From positions 1 through 45,328 of the forward strand of contig SXSC01000237.1 in assembly GCA_005792355.1 (NCBI GenBank): a stretch of DNA of 45,328 nucleotides, in the 5' to 3' direction. Origin of the DNA: Opitutaceae bacterium. GTDB lineage: Bacteria; Verrucomicrobiota; Verrucomicrobiia; Opitutales; Opitutaceae. This document shows, piece by piece, positions 1 to 7,055 of this stretch (position 1 is the stretch's first letter; each line of letters opens with the position of its first letter). Position numbers and translations under genes: made by a program. The notes under the pieces were generated by a model. It ran no database searches. It had not been told where the DNA came from and was given only the letters and a program-made list of their open reading frames with translations.

Positions 1-92
1 CAGCGTCCCTGCGTGGCCCCAATCCGCGCACTCCCGCGCCAAACACAAAACGCAATAGGCGCGGTCGGAAGCCCGACGTCATTTCCGGGCTT

Positions 93-145
93 GTTCAACA
101 AGAGTCGTGTGACGGCTTCGCGTCACACAACTCTCCGGGTTGGGC
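93..145 (-). repeat. attC: Integron attC site (short), downstream of the lipoprotein cassette
   Basis: On the plus strand the site starts with GTTCAAC (93-99) and ends with GTTGGGC (139-145), matching the RYYYAAC and GTTRRRY boxes that bound attC sites. Inside is a strong imperfect hairpin: 101-105 pairs with 130-134, 107-114 pairs with 121-128, and one unpaired position (106/129) interrupts the stem, as attC recognition requires. The loop is 115-120. It lies 29 bases past the stop of the lipoprotein gene and reads in the same direction as the cassettes. At 53 bases it is at the short end for attC. No gene is visible between it and the left edge. Confidence 0.65.
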
Positions 146-174
146 ATCTGAGCAATCGAAGGTCAGGACGCGAG

Positions 175-693
175 TCACTTCATGCGACGCAGCTTCAGCT
201 TCTCTCGAGTGGCATCGTAGTTCGGCGGGACGATGCCACTAGATGTCCTTTCATCGACCGCCTCAAGGAAGAGCATATCTCGTTCAATGCGGAACTCGTA
301 AGTCAACTGGCCTCCAGGGAAGTTCGGGTTCTTCGCGACTACCGGCCGAATCGTGATTCGCGAGCCGGCTACGTCGTACGTGCCACTATTTGCAGCAAAA
401 GACTGGTAGTGCATGACCATTTCATCCCGTGTTGGCGCCCATGGGTTCACCGATAGAGTGCGCGGCTGGCTCTGCGTGACCCAGACTGCTGCGTATCGGG
501 TCTGCGTGAAAATGAACTGGCCAGGCTGCGCACTCATGGTCCCGGTATCCTCGCCACCGCTCCCGAATCGAACGTCAACTAAGAGCCATGCACCTTCTAG
601 CGGACTTCTGGATGCCTGGCTGTTTTCTGCGCACGAACAAAGCAACACGAGCGACAGACCGAGTGCACACATGAATGATGGAGTAGGCTTCAT
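175..693 (-). CDS. Lipocalin-like lipoprotein (integron cassette gene)
   Basis: A 172-residue protein. The start at 693 gives a hydrophobic leader ending in a lipobox (LLCSC, Cys about residue 21), so it is probably a lipidated envelope protein. The rest (LEGAWLLVD near the N-terminus, then a YDVAGSRITIRP strand and a long basic end) resembles the small lipocalin-like beta-barrel domain that opens with a G-x-W motif; this is a family-level guess and no ligand can be inferred. An in-frame start further upstream (750) would bury the leader and was not used. The gene sits between two attC sites, reads away from the integrase and is clearly less GC-rich than the genes beyond 2.2 kb, as expected for a captured cassette. 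Confidence 0.6.
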   Translation of the reverse strand: MKPTPSFMCALGLSLVLLCSCAENSQASRSPLEGAWLLVDVRFGSGGEDTGTMSAQPGQFIFTQTRYAAVWVTQSQPRTLSVNPWAPTRDEMVMHYQSFAANSGTYDVAGSRITIRPVVAKNPNFPGGQLTYEFRIERDMLFLEAVDERTSSGIVPPNYDATREKLKLRRMK

Positions 694-721
694 CGATGTA
701 TTTAGTGTATTCGTTTTTTTT

Positions 722-848
722 GCCCAACGTCCGAGGTCAGCCACGCCCACCGGGCTGACGGTTGATGATCACTTCAACCATGAAAACGAAATCTTGGCAT
801 CGCCGAAGCCCCCGACGGTGGGCGTTGCGCTGTAGCGACTGGTTCGGC
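722..848 (-). repeat. attC: Integron attC site between cassettes
   Basis: The plus strand shows GCCCAAC (722-728) and, 127 bases on, GTTCGGC (842-848), the outer boxes of an attC. A perfect 9-bp inverted repeat (743-751 with 817-825) and an extra GGGCT/AGCCC pairing (752-756 with 807-811) form the inner stem. A smaller GGTTGA/TCAACC hairpin sits at the tip (760-779). Read on the minus strand, the right half ends GGCTGACCTCGGACGTTGGGC-like, very close to the canonical L'/R' end of attC sites. It follows the stop of the zinc-finger gene (868) by 19 bases, and the next cassette gene starts 29 bases later. Confidence 0.82.
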
Positions 849-867
849 GGTCTTCTCGTCGACGAAA

Positions 868-1170
868 TTAAACGGCTGGGCGTGCGGCCCGTGGGACTCC
901 CCGTGGCCCAGGATTGGTAATAAAGCGTCGCACCAAGACATGAGTAACGACTGTTCGCTTCTCACTCGTCGAAACAGAGTCGTCCCAACCATCTGCGATA
1001 AGCGTCCGGACGTCGTCGCCGTAAAAACACTTCTTGTAATCGTCGTAGTCGATATCGTGAGCACTCTTGATATGCTTTTTCAAAGGGCCACCTCTGCCAC
1101 AATTCTTACCACAGATATTGCACATGGTGCCGTGGCCCGGTCTTACTGCTCCTTTTTTTCGTCGCGACAT
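868..1170 (-). CDS. Small C2H2 zinc-finger protein (integron cassette gene)
   Basis: A 100-residue basic protein starting MSRRKKGAVRPGHG. Residues about 17-38 read C-X2-C-X12-H-X4-H, the spacing of a classical C2H2 zinc finger, followed by AHDIDYDDYKKCF. That tail resembles the HxxxxHGLTxEEY segment that follows zinc ligands in prokaryotic Ros/MucR-like and phage-encoded proteins. DNA or protein binding is likely but the target is unknown. An in-frame start at 1335 exists, but it overlaps the TPR gene and lacks any domain there, so 1170 is preferred. The gene lies 41 bases downstream of the TPR gene with no attC between them, so the two probably share one cassette; the attC at 722-848 follows. 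Confidence 0.62.
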   Translation of the reverse strand: MSRRKKGAVRPGHGTMCNICGKNCGRGGPLKKHIKSAHDIDYDDYKKCFYGDDVRTLIADGWDDSVSTSEKRTVVTHVLVRRFITNPGPRGVPRAARPAV

Positions 1171-1211
1171 AGTGATGCTGGGTTCTTTGTTTTGATGACT
1201 GCTTCGACTTT

Positions 1212-2018
1212 CTAAAACTCCACCTTCCTTAGCCGACGTTCGGCAAGATCGCGATAGAAAGAATCGGTGCCACCGGACTTGTCGATGACAAGGGCAAGCC
1301 ATTTTCGGGTATTCGGCCAATCCTCCTTCCGCCAAAACTCCTGCGCGATCTGAAACCTAAAAGACTGCAGCGATCCGCTTTCAGGAAAATCTCCCTCAAA
1401 CGCAGTAAATGTCTCGATGAGAATCGGTAAATATTTTTCGGGCGCACCTTTCATTCCCGTCTTCTCACCATAGCGTCCGGGTTGCTCCCACCCAAGGATT
1501 GTCCGAAATTTTTCTTCATATGCGACTCTTGCGGCGACACTCTTCGGAAACTCGGCAATCACCCGATCATACCACTTTAGAGACGCTTCAACCTGATCGA
1601 TCCAGCTCGAATCTATCGTAAACGCTCGGTCCTTTCCCCGTGACCAAAAATCTGCGTGCCTGAGATACGACTGCGCGATCGCATTGTCGACGTTCTCGCG
1701 CTTAGATTCGCCGACGATCTGAGCAAGTTCTTTGATTCGATCTTTAACTATCTTGGCTTCCTCGGAATTCGGATACTTCAGCACGAGTTGTCGCCATGTG
1801 TCCAATGCCTGGGCTGCTTTCGATTCTTCAAACGCAATAACGCCCAAAAGATAATAGCACTTCGCTTTTGTGGCGTCGGCTTCTTTCGAAGTAACGAGAA
1901 GGATGAGTTCACGCTTAGCGTCATCAGTAAGGCCGTGCTCTTTGAATAAGGTGGCGCGGTCGAAAGACTGCGCTTCGAGAAGCGCAACCGATAGTAGCAG
2001 CAGGATGAGGTATTTCAT
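1212..2018 (-). CDS. Secreted TPR-like protein (first integron cassette gene)
   Basis: A 268-residue protein with an N-terminal signal peptide (MKYLILLLLSVALLEAQS). Helical repeats follow that look like degenerate TPRs: AKCYYLLGVIAFEESKAAQA and the LVLKYPNSEEAKIVKDRI type of helix pair, repeated near IAEFPKSVAARVAY. The layout recalls YbgF/BamD-like periplasmic scaffold proteins, but nothing specific enough to assign a role. The start at 2018 is chosen because it opens the signal peptide; the frame is open much further upstream, but that stretch is the integrase promoter and start read backwards. As the gene next to the integrase it is the first of the array, and it is lower in GC than the integrase. 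Confidence 0.62.
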   Translation of the reverse strand: MKYLILLLLSVALLEAQSFDRATLFKEHGLTDDAKRELILLVTSKEADATKAKCYYLLGVIAFEESKAAQALDTWRQLVLKYPNSEEAKIVKDRIKELAQIVGESKRENVDNAIAQSYLRHADFWSRGKDRAFTIDSSWIDQVEASLKWYDRVIAEFPKSVAARVAYEEKFRTILGWEQPGRYGEKTGMKGAPEKYLPILIETFTAFEGDFPESGSLQSFRFQIAQEFWRKEDWPNTRKWLALVIDKSGGTDSFYRDLAERRLRKVEF

Positions 2019-2189
2019 GGAGACTTTTGGCCGAACAGTGTTATTGGGACCAACTGAGTTTGTCTTTTGCAGGGAGGGACGGCATGGCGGGCGCAACAGA
2101 CAAAAGCGGGACAGATCTCGGCAAGTTGTTGAAGCACAAAATGCCGGGTAGGTTATACCCAAAATTGGGTAGAGCGGAGCCTTCCGAAA
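2019..2189. promoter_or_regulatory. Integron control region between the cassette array and intI (probable attI/Pc region)
   Basis: This divergent gap must hold the promoter of the integrase, the cassette promoter and probably attI. A 7-2-7 inverted repeat, TACCCAA-AA-TTGGGTA (2156-2171), lies 18 bases before the integrase start codon and could be an operator. The exact recombination point is not settled. GCCGAAC (2030-2036) is a near match to the RYYYAAC box. A full match, GCCCAAC, identical to the outer box of the attC at 722, lies at 2222-2228, inside the first codons of the integrase as called. Confidence 0.4.
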
Positions 2190-3566
2190 TTGTCCTCGCA
2201 ATGCCCAAGTGGGCGAATGCAGCCCAACCAACCGGCAACCGACCCGAATAGCGTCCCGCTCTTCTTCCCGCACTGGAAACACGCCCTCCAAGGGTCGCGG
2301 ATGCCTCCGGCTACCGAAGCCACCTATTGTCGGGAAATTCTCCAGTTTCTCCATCATTGTAAAACGCAAGGGGCGCCGGCAACAGTGCTGCGCGCCAAGC
2401 GTTACCTCGAGGTCAGTGAACTCGACGATGCCGCCTGCGCCCGCGACGCCCTGCGTTGGTTTGTGCGGGCCGCACGCGTCGCGATGGCGGCCACTGCGTC
2501 CGAGGCCGGGTTGGCGGCGCGGTCCACTCCGGCGCCCACCTCGCCGGCCGCGGCGGCATCAACCGTGTCGTTCCGCCAGAAGGAGCCGCCCCGCGCGCGC
2601 AACGACCTCGGTAGCGTCGAATGGGAGCGCGCACTGATTGCGGCGGTGCGGCGCAAGGGACTTCTCTGGCGGACGGAACAGACCTATCGTGAGTGGGCCG
2701 CGCGATTCGCGCGGTTCATCGCTCCGCGACCACCGCGCACGGCGGACCAACGCGAGGTCGGCGCGTTTCTGAGTGCGCTGGCGGTTGAGCAGCGCGCCAG
2801 CCAGAGCACGCAAAAGCAGGCCCTCAACGCGCTGGTGTTTCTGTTCCAAGAGGCATTTGGACGTCACCTCCCTGAGATTCCGTTTCAACGGGCCAAGGCG
2901 GGCCGCAAGATCCCTACCGTGCTCACCCAAAACGAAATGACCGGCTTGTTCCGCCGGCTCGACGGCCGTACCAAGCTCATGGCCGAACTCGCATACGGCG
3001 CGGGCTTGCGCCTGATGGAATTGCTTCGTCTGCGGGTGCACCATGTCGACCTGCCGCGTTTGCAACTCCAAATCTACGACGGCAAGGGCGCGAAACATCG
3101 CGTGACCGTCCTGCCCGCCGTCCTTGTGCCGGAGTTGGAGTTGCAGCTTGAGCGGCTGCGTCAATTGCATGCCGAGGACCGCACCGCCGGCTTGCCGGGA
3201 GTCTGGTTGCCTGAGGGGCTCGCACAGAAATACACGCGGGCCGGCGAAACGTTCGAATGGCAGTGGTTGTTTCCCTCGCGCGAAGCGGCCATTGACCCCG
3301 CCTCCGGGCTCAGGCGCAGGCACCACGTCAGCGATGCCGCATTCCAGAATGCCATCCGCGCGGCCGCCCGTGCTGCCGGCATCACGAAGCGCGTGACGCC
3401 GCACGTGCTTCGACACAGTTTCGCGACGCACCTGCTCGAGAGTGGCACCGACATCCGCACGGTGCAGGATTTACTCGGGCACGAGAGCGTGGAGACGACG
3501 CAGATTTACACGCACGTGATGGTGAAGCCGGGGTTGGGGGTGCGGAGTCCACTCGATCGCGTATAG
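2190..3566 (+). CDS. intI: Integron integrase (tyrosine recombinase) with an extra N-terminal core-binding domain
   Basis: A 458-residue tyrosine recombinase. The catalytic set is complete: Arg274 (GAGLR), Lys302 (GAKHR), His405 and Arg408 (HVLRHS), His431 (LLGHE), Tyr440 (TQIYTHV). Residues about 333-363 (LPGVWLP to WQWLFPS) are the insertion between boxes I and II that separates integron integrases from XerC/D, and the C-terminus GVRSPLDR is also IntI-like. It cuts and joins attI and attC sites. Typical IntI has 320-340 residues. The surplus is an N-terminal region (about 25-100) that looks like a second SAM-like core-binding domain, joined by an Ala/Pro linker to the usual one (about 143-235). 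Start 2190 or 2217 is possible; ATG 2301 would cut into the first domain. It diverges from the cassette genes, the classical integron arrangement. Confidence 0.93.
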   Translation: MSSQCPSGRMQPNQPATDPNSVPLFFPHWKHALQGSRMPPATEATYCREILQFLHHCKTQGAPATVLRAKRYLEVSELDDAACARDALRWFVRAARVAMAATASEAGLAARSTPAPTSPAAAASTVSFRQKEPPRARNDLGSVEWERALIAAVRRKGLLWRTEQTYREWAARFARFIAPRPPRTADQREVGAFLSALAVEQRASQSTQKQALNALVFLFQEAFGRHLPEIPFQRAKAGRKIPTVLTQNEMTGLFRRLDGRTKLMAELAYGAGLRLMELLRLRVHHVDLPRLQLQIYDGKGAKHRVTVLPAVLVPELELQLERLRQLHAEDRTAGLPGVWLPEGLAQKYTRAGETFEWQWLFPSREAAIDPASGLRRRHHVSDAAFQNAIRAAARAAGITKRVTPHVLRHSFATHLLESGTDIRTVQDLLGHESVETTQIYTHVMVKPGLGVRSPLDRV

Positions 3567-3603
3567 GCTGCGCCACGCGGTTCGTGGTGACAAACGCGTC
3601 GCG

Positions 3604-5082
3604 TTGCGCCACTCCCATGTTGTGCTTCGCCTCCTGCTCCGCTGCCTGCCGCTCGCGCTCGTCACTGTCGCGGCGCTCTGGCTGCGCACGCACGATCTGG
3701 CGCGGCGGCCGATGCATGCCGACGAGGCGAATCAAGCCGTCAAGACCGGCGAACTCCTCGAGGCGGGCCGCTACGTCTTCGACCCGCGCGATCATCATGG
3801 TCCCACGCTGTATTTTTCCGGCGCCGCGCTCGCGCGTATCCGCGGCGAGCGTACCCTGGCGCAGCTCTCCGAAACCACCGTGCGCCTCGTGCCGGCGATT
3901 TTCGGCACCGTCTCAATTCTTTTGCTCGCCTGGCTGGCCGCCCCGCTCGGCCGCTGGCCCGCCCTCGCCGCCGCCGCGTTTCTCGCGCTGTCGCCGCCGG
4001 TGGTTTACTACAGCCGCTACTACGTCCAGGAGACCCTGCTGGTCACATTCACCCTTGCCACGCTGCTGTGCGGGCGACGTTGGTGGCATAGCGGACTCTC
4101 CCGCTGGGCTCTGGCAGCGGGAGCGGGCGCAGGTCTCATGCAGGCCACCAAGGCCAGCGCGCCACTCTTCCTCGCCACCGCCCTCCTCTCGCTGCTCGCG
4201 GTCCGCGGTCGCGCGCGTCCCACGACCCGCCGCCCTGGACGCGACGCCCTCGCCGCCGTGGGCGCGGCACTCCTGACCGCGGCCCTGCTGTATTCTTCCT
4301 TTGGAACGAATTTGGCCGGAGCTCGCGACGCGCTCGGCACGTATGCCCACGCGTTGACCCGGTTCGGCGCCGACGCCGCACCCACGGGCCACGAAAAACC
4401 CTGGTGGTATTATCTGCGGCTCTTCGGCTGGTTTCGCGACGGCGGCCTCGTCTGGCACCAGGCGGCCTTCTCCTCGCTCGCTTTGGTCGGCGGCCTCATC
4501 GCCCTCGCCCGGCGCGAGGCGTTCTTGCGGGGCGTGGCATGCTACGGCGTGATCATTGCCACCGTGTTTTCGTTGTTCGCCTACAAAACCCCGTGGCACG
4601 CGATCCACTTCGTACCCGCTCTCGCCATCCTCGCCGCCGCCTCCCTCGCGGCGATCGCGCGACTGAGGACCGGGCGACTGGTGTCGGTCGCGTTTGCCCT
4701 GATCGTCACGGCGACGCTTTTCCAGCAGACGTGGCGCACTTCGTTTCTTCGGCCCGCAGACTGGCGCAATCCTTACGCCTACGTGCACAGTTCGCCGGAC
4801 GTCTTGAAATACCGCGCGCTGGTCGACGCCGCGTTGACCCGGTCGCCGGGACAGCCGATCCGGGTCATCAGCGAAGAATACTGGCCGCTGCCGTGGTATC
4901 TGCGCGGCCTGCCCTCTGTCGGTTTCTGGATCTCGCCGCCCGACGATTGCGATGGCGCGCTGATCATCACGTCTGGCGCACAAGCCGACGCCGTGCGCGC
5001 GAAACTGCGTCGCAACTATCGCGAGACATTCCTGGGCTTGCGACCGGGGTTTGTCTGCGTCGTCTTCACTCTGGAACCGTGA
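3604..5082 (+). CDS. Agl23-like membrane glycosyltransferase (TIGR03663 type)
   Basis: A 492-residue polytopic membrane protein, about ten hydrophobic segments. After the first membrane segment comes MHADEANQAV (Asp40, Glu41), then YVFDPRDHHGPTLYFS, the signature I associate with the TIGR03663 'flippase activity-associated protein Agl23' family. These have a GT-C fold related to ArnT/oligosaccharyltransferase-like enzymes that move sugars from polyprenyl carriers; the acceptor is unknown. The C-terminal 120 residues (from about SSPDVLKY) form a soluble domain. The start used is TTG at 3604; GTG 3622 is an alternative. The next gene overlaps or nearly touches it and is a GT2 enzyme of the kind that makes polyprenyl-phosphate sugars, so a donor/transferase pair is plausible. 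Confidence 0.72.
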   Translation: MRHSHVVLRLLLRCLPLALVTVAALWLRTHDLARRPMHADEANQAVKTGELLEAGRYVFDPRDHHGPTLYFSGAALARIRGERTLAQLSETTVRLVPAIFGTVSILLLAWLAAPLGRWPALAAAAFLALSPPVVYYSRYYVQETLLVTFTLATLLCGRRWWHSGLSRWALAAGAGAGLMQATKASAPLFLATALLSLLAVRGRARPTTRRPGRDALAAVGAALLTAALLYSSFGTNLAGARDALGTYAHALTRFGADAAPTGHEKPWWYYLRLFGWFRDGGLVWHQAAFSSLALVGGLIALARREAFLRGVACYGVIIATVFSLFAYKTPWHAIHFVPALAILAAASLAAIARLRTGRLVSVAFALIVTATLFQQTWRTSFLRPADWRNPYAYVHSSPDVLKYRALVDAALTRSPGQPIRVISEEYWPLPWYLRGLPSVGFWISPPDDCDGALIITSGAQADAVRAKLRRNYRETFLGLRPGFVCVVFTLEP

Positions 5083-5087
5083 CCCGC

Positions 5088-5780
5088 ATGCTTTCGCTCG
5101 TCATTCCCGTCTACAACGAGTCCGGCAACATTCTGCCGCTCGCCGCGAGCGCGGTGGAGGTTTTCACGACGCTCGGGCGCGAGTACGAAATTATCTTCGT
5201 CAACGACGGCAGCACCGATGGCACCGCCGCTGAGATCACGGACGCCACCGGCCGCTGGCCTCACTGCCGCGAACTGCGCCTGCCGCGAAATTCCGGTCAG
5301 GCCGCGGCGCTCCTCGCCGGTCTGCGGGAGGCCCGCGGTGAGTTGATCGTCATGATGGACGGCGACGGCCAGAACGATCCGCGCGACATCCCCGAACTGC
5401 TCGCGCTCGTCGAGGGCGGCACGGTCGACCTCGCCTGCGGCTGGCGCGTCGACCGGCACGATTCCACGCTGCGCCGCATCATGTCGCGCGTGGCCAATGC
5501 GGTGCGCGGCCGGTTGCTCGGCGACGGCGTGCACGATTCCGGCTGCCAGCTGCGGGTGATGCGCCGCGCGGTGCGCGACGCGTTTTATCCAATGGAGTTG
5601 ATGCAGAGCTTTGTGCCGGCCCTCGCGGTCGCGGCCGGATTCCGCGTGGGCGAAAGACCCGTGCGCCACCACGCGCGCCACCGGGGCGATTCCAAATACG
5701 GCCTCGGCCGACTGTGGTGGCGGCCCGCCGTCGCCATGCTCGGTCTCCGCTGGCGCATGTGGCGGAATTCACGACCGTGA
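5088..5780 (+). CDS. GT2 glycosyltransferase, dolichol/polyprenyl-phosphate mannosyltransferase-like
   Basis: A 230-residue GT-A fold enzyme. It opens with SLVIPVYNESGN, followed by FVNDGSTDGT (Asp40, nucleotide binding) and MMDGDGQNDP (Asp91/Asp93, the metal-binding DxD), the standard layout of the DPM1-like branch of GT2. There is no C-terminal membrane domain, so it is the short soluble form, probably membrane-associated. Expected role: transfer of a hexose or similar from a nucleotide sugar to a polyprenyl phosphate, which the upstream Agl23-like protein could then use. A GTG at 5079 overlaps the upstream stop (GTGA) and would add three residues; ATG 5088 is used here. The stop overlaps the apbE start. 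Confidence 0.85.
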   Translation: MLSLVIPVYNESGNILPLAASAVEVFTTLGREYEIIFVNDGSTDGTAAEITDATGRWPHCRELRLPRNSGQAAALLAGLREARGELIVMMDGDGQNDPRDIPELLALVEGGTVDLACGWRVDRHDSTLRRIMSRVANAVRGRLLGDGVHDSGCQLRVMRRAVRDAFYPMELMQSFVPALAVAAGFRVGERPVRHHARHRGDSKYGLGRLWWRPAVAMLGLRWRMWRNSRP

Positions 5781-6613
5781 CGCACCCCGTTTTCCAGCAC
5801 GAGGCGATGGCGACTTTTTTTGAAATCGCCATCGCGGAGCAACCCCGCGACTACGCCCGCCAGGCCGCCGCCGCCGCGTTTCGTGAACTCGACCGCCTGG
5901 AGCGCGAACTCAGCCGCTTCGACGAATCGAGCTACATCTCCCGCGCCAACCGCCTCAGCCAGGGCGAGTCGATCACCCTTTCGCCGGACGCGCTGGAGTG
6001 CCTCCTGATCGCGACGGACATCACCCTCGCCACCGGCCGTGCGTTTGACCCCTCCTATGCCTCGGTGCGCCCCCCCGATCTGCCACCGGACCTTCCTCCG
6101 TTCACCCTTGATCCGGCAAACCATACGCTCACCTCCCACGCCCTGACCCTGCACCTCGATCTCGGAGCAGTTGGCAAAGGCTTCGCGCTCGACCGCCTCG
6201 GCGACACCCTGCGGGAATGGGGCATCGCATCCGCCTGCCTGAATGCGGGCGGCAGCAGCGTCCTGGCGTTTGGAGCGATCGATCCGGCGGAGCGTGGCTG
6301 GCCCGTTGGCGTCGGAGAAGGCCGGTCCCATCGGACGTTTCCCCTTGCCAGCGCCTCGCTCAGCGGCTCCGGCACCGCCGTGCAAGGCGCCCACCTGATC
6401 GACCCGCGCACGGGCGAACCGGCGGCACGCACGGCCCGCACCTGGGCGCTGGCCCCGACGGCCGCACAGGCGGACGCGCTCTCGACGGCGTTTTTTCTGA
6501 TGAACGAGGCCGACATCGCCGCATTGTGTGCCACCCACCCCCACCTCGGCGCGGCATTGGTTGGCCCCGACGACGGGCTCAGTGAGCACGGCGCGCTGCG
6601 GGCACCGGCCTGA
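5777..6613 (+). CDS. apbE: FAD:protein FMN transferase (ApbE)
   Basis: A 278-residue ApbE-family protein. Visible signatures are RELDRLERELSRFDESSYISRAN (start of the fold), LDLGAVGKGFALDR (129-140), CLNAGGSSVLAFG (155-166), the ASLSGSG...HLIDPRTGEP segment that lines the FAD site, and the closing DALSTAFFLM. The enzyme attaches FMN through a phosphoester to Thr/Ser of target flavoproteins such as NqrB, NqrC or RnfG. No target protein is encoded in the window. The GTG start at 5777 overlaps the glycosyltransferase stop by 4 bases; ATG at codon 11 is an alternative. No signal peptide is visible with either start, unlike many ApbE lipoproteins. Confidence 0.88.
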   Translation: MTHPVFQHEAMATFFEIAIAEQPRDYARQAAAAAFRELDRLERELSRFDESSYISRANRLSQGESITLSPDALECLLIATDITLATGRAFDPSYASVRPPDLPPDLPPFTLDPANHTLTSHALTLHLDLGAVGKGFALDRLGDTLREWGIASACLNAGGSSVLAFGAIDPAERGWPVGVGEGRSHRTFPLASASLSGSGTAVQGAHLIDPRTGEPAARTARTWALAPTAAQADALSTAFFLMNEADIAALCATHPHLGAALVGPDDGLSEHGALRAPA

Positions 6614-6680
6614 CGGTTCCGCCGGCAAATGTCTCCTTCCTTAACCTTGCCTTCAGGTGGCAAAATGCTACCGTTTGCCG

Positions 6681-7055
6681 ATGGGCCAACCTGTGAAGCT
6701 CTCCGAAAGTCTGGTGCTCGACGCGCGTGTGACGGGCGAGGTGGCTGAACGATCCATCGCCGGGCAGATCGAATTTTGGGCCGGCCTGGGTCGCGCCGTG
6801 GAGTCGGTTCTACGCGGCGACAAGGCGCTGGCCTTGAAAAAACGTGGGGAGGCGGTGCCGCTCTCGGCGTGCCTGAAATCAGTCAGCACGCGGGCCGGCC
6901 AGACGCGGCTGTCCGCCGTTCTCGCGGCTCGTCCGTATCCGCAATTTGAAGCCGCGACGGTGCCGGGCCTCCTTGTCAGGATTGACGCCGACGGCACGCG
7001 CACGAACGGACGTTTCATCCATCGCGAGTTTCGCCCGGTAAAAAGCTCCCGGTGA
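6681..7055 (+). CDS. ParD-like antitoxin of a zeta-toxin pair
   Basis: A 124-residue protein. The first 60 residues (GQPVKLSESLVLDARVT, then ERSIAGQIEFWAGLGRAVE) match the ParD-like antitoxin family seen with several toxin types: a ribbon-helix-helix-like DNA-binding start plus a toxin-binding helix. The second half (about 85-124) is less conserved and may be the toxin-binding tail. ATG 6681 is preferred over an in-frame GTG at 6657 because the family begins right before PVKLS. Its stop overlaps the toxin start by 4 bases (GTGA), so the two are translationally coupled. Autoregulation from the 67-base gap after apbE would be usual for such operons. Confidence 0.75.
   Translation: MGQPVKLSESLVLDARVTGEVAERSIAGQIEFWAGLGRAVESVLRGDKALALKKRGEAVPLSACLKSVSTRAGQTRLSAVLAARPYPQFEAATVPGLLVRIDADGTRTNGRFIHREFRPVKSSR

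Noticed and set aside
2019-2369. N-terminal extension of the TPR-like protein up to 2369 on the minus strand
   Set aside because: The frame is open, but it is the integrase promoter and start read backwards. The signal peptide at 2018 is the natural start.
2559-3431. Long minus-strand open frames opposite intI, apbE, nuoL, nuoM and the MrpD-like genes
   Set aside because: GC-rich codon use leaves the opposite strand open. The translations are Arg/Glu/Gly-rich and show no domain.
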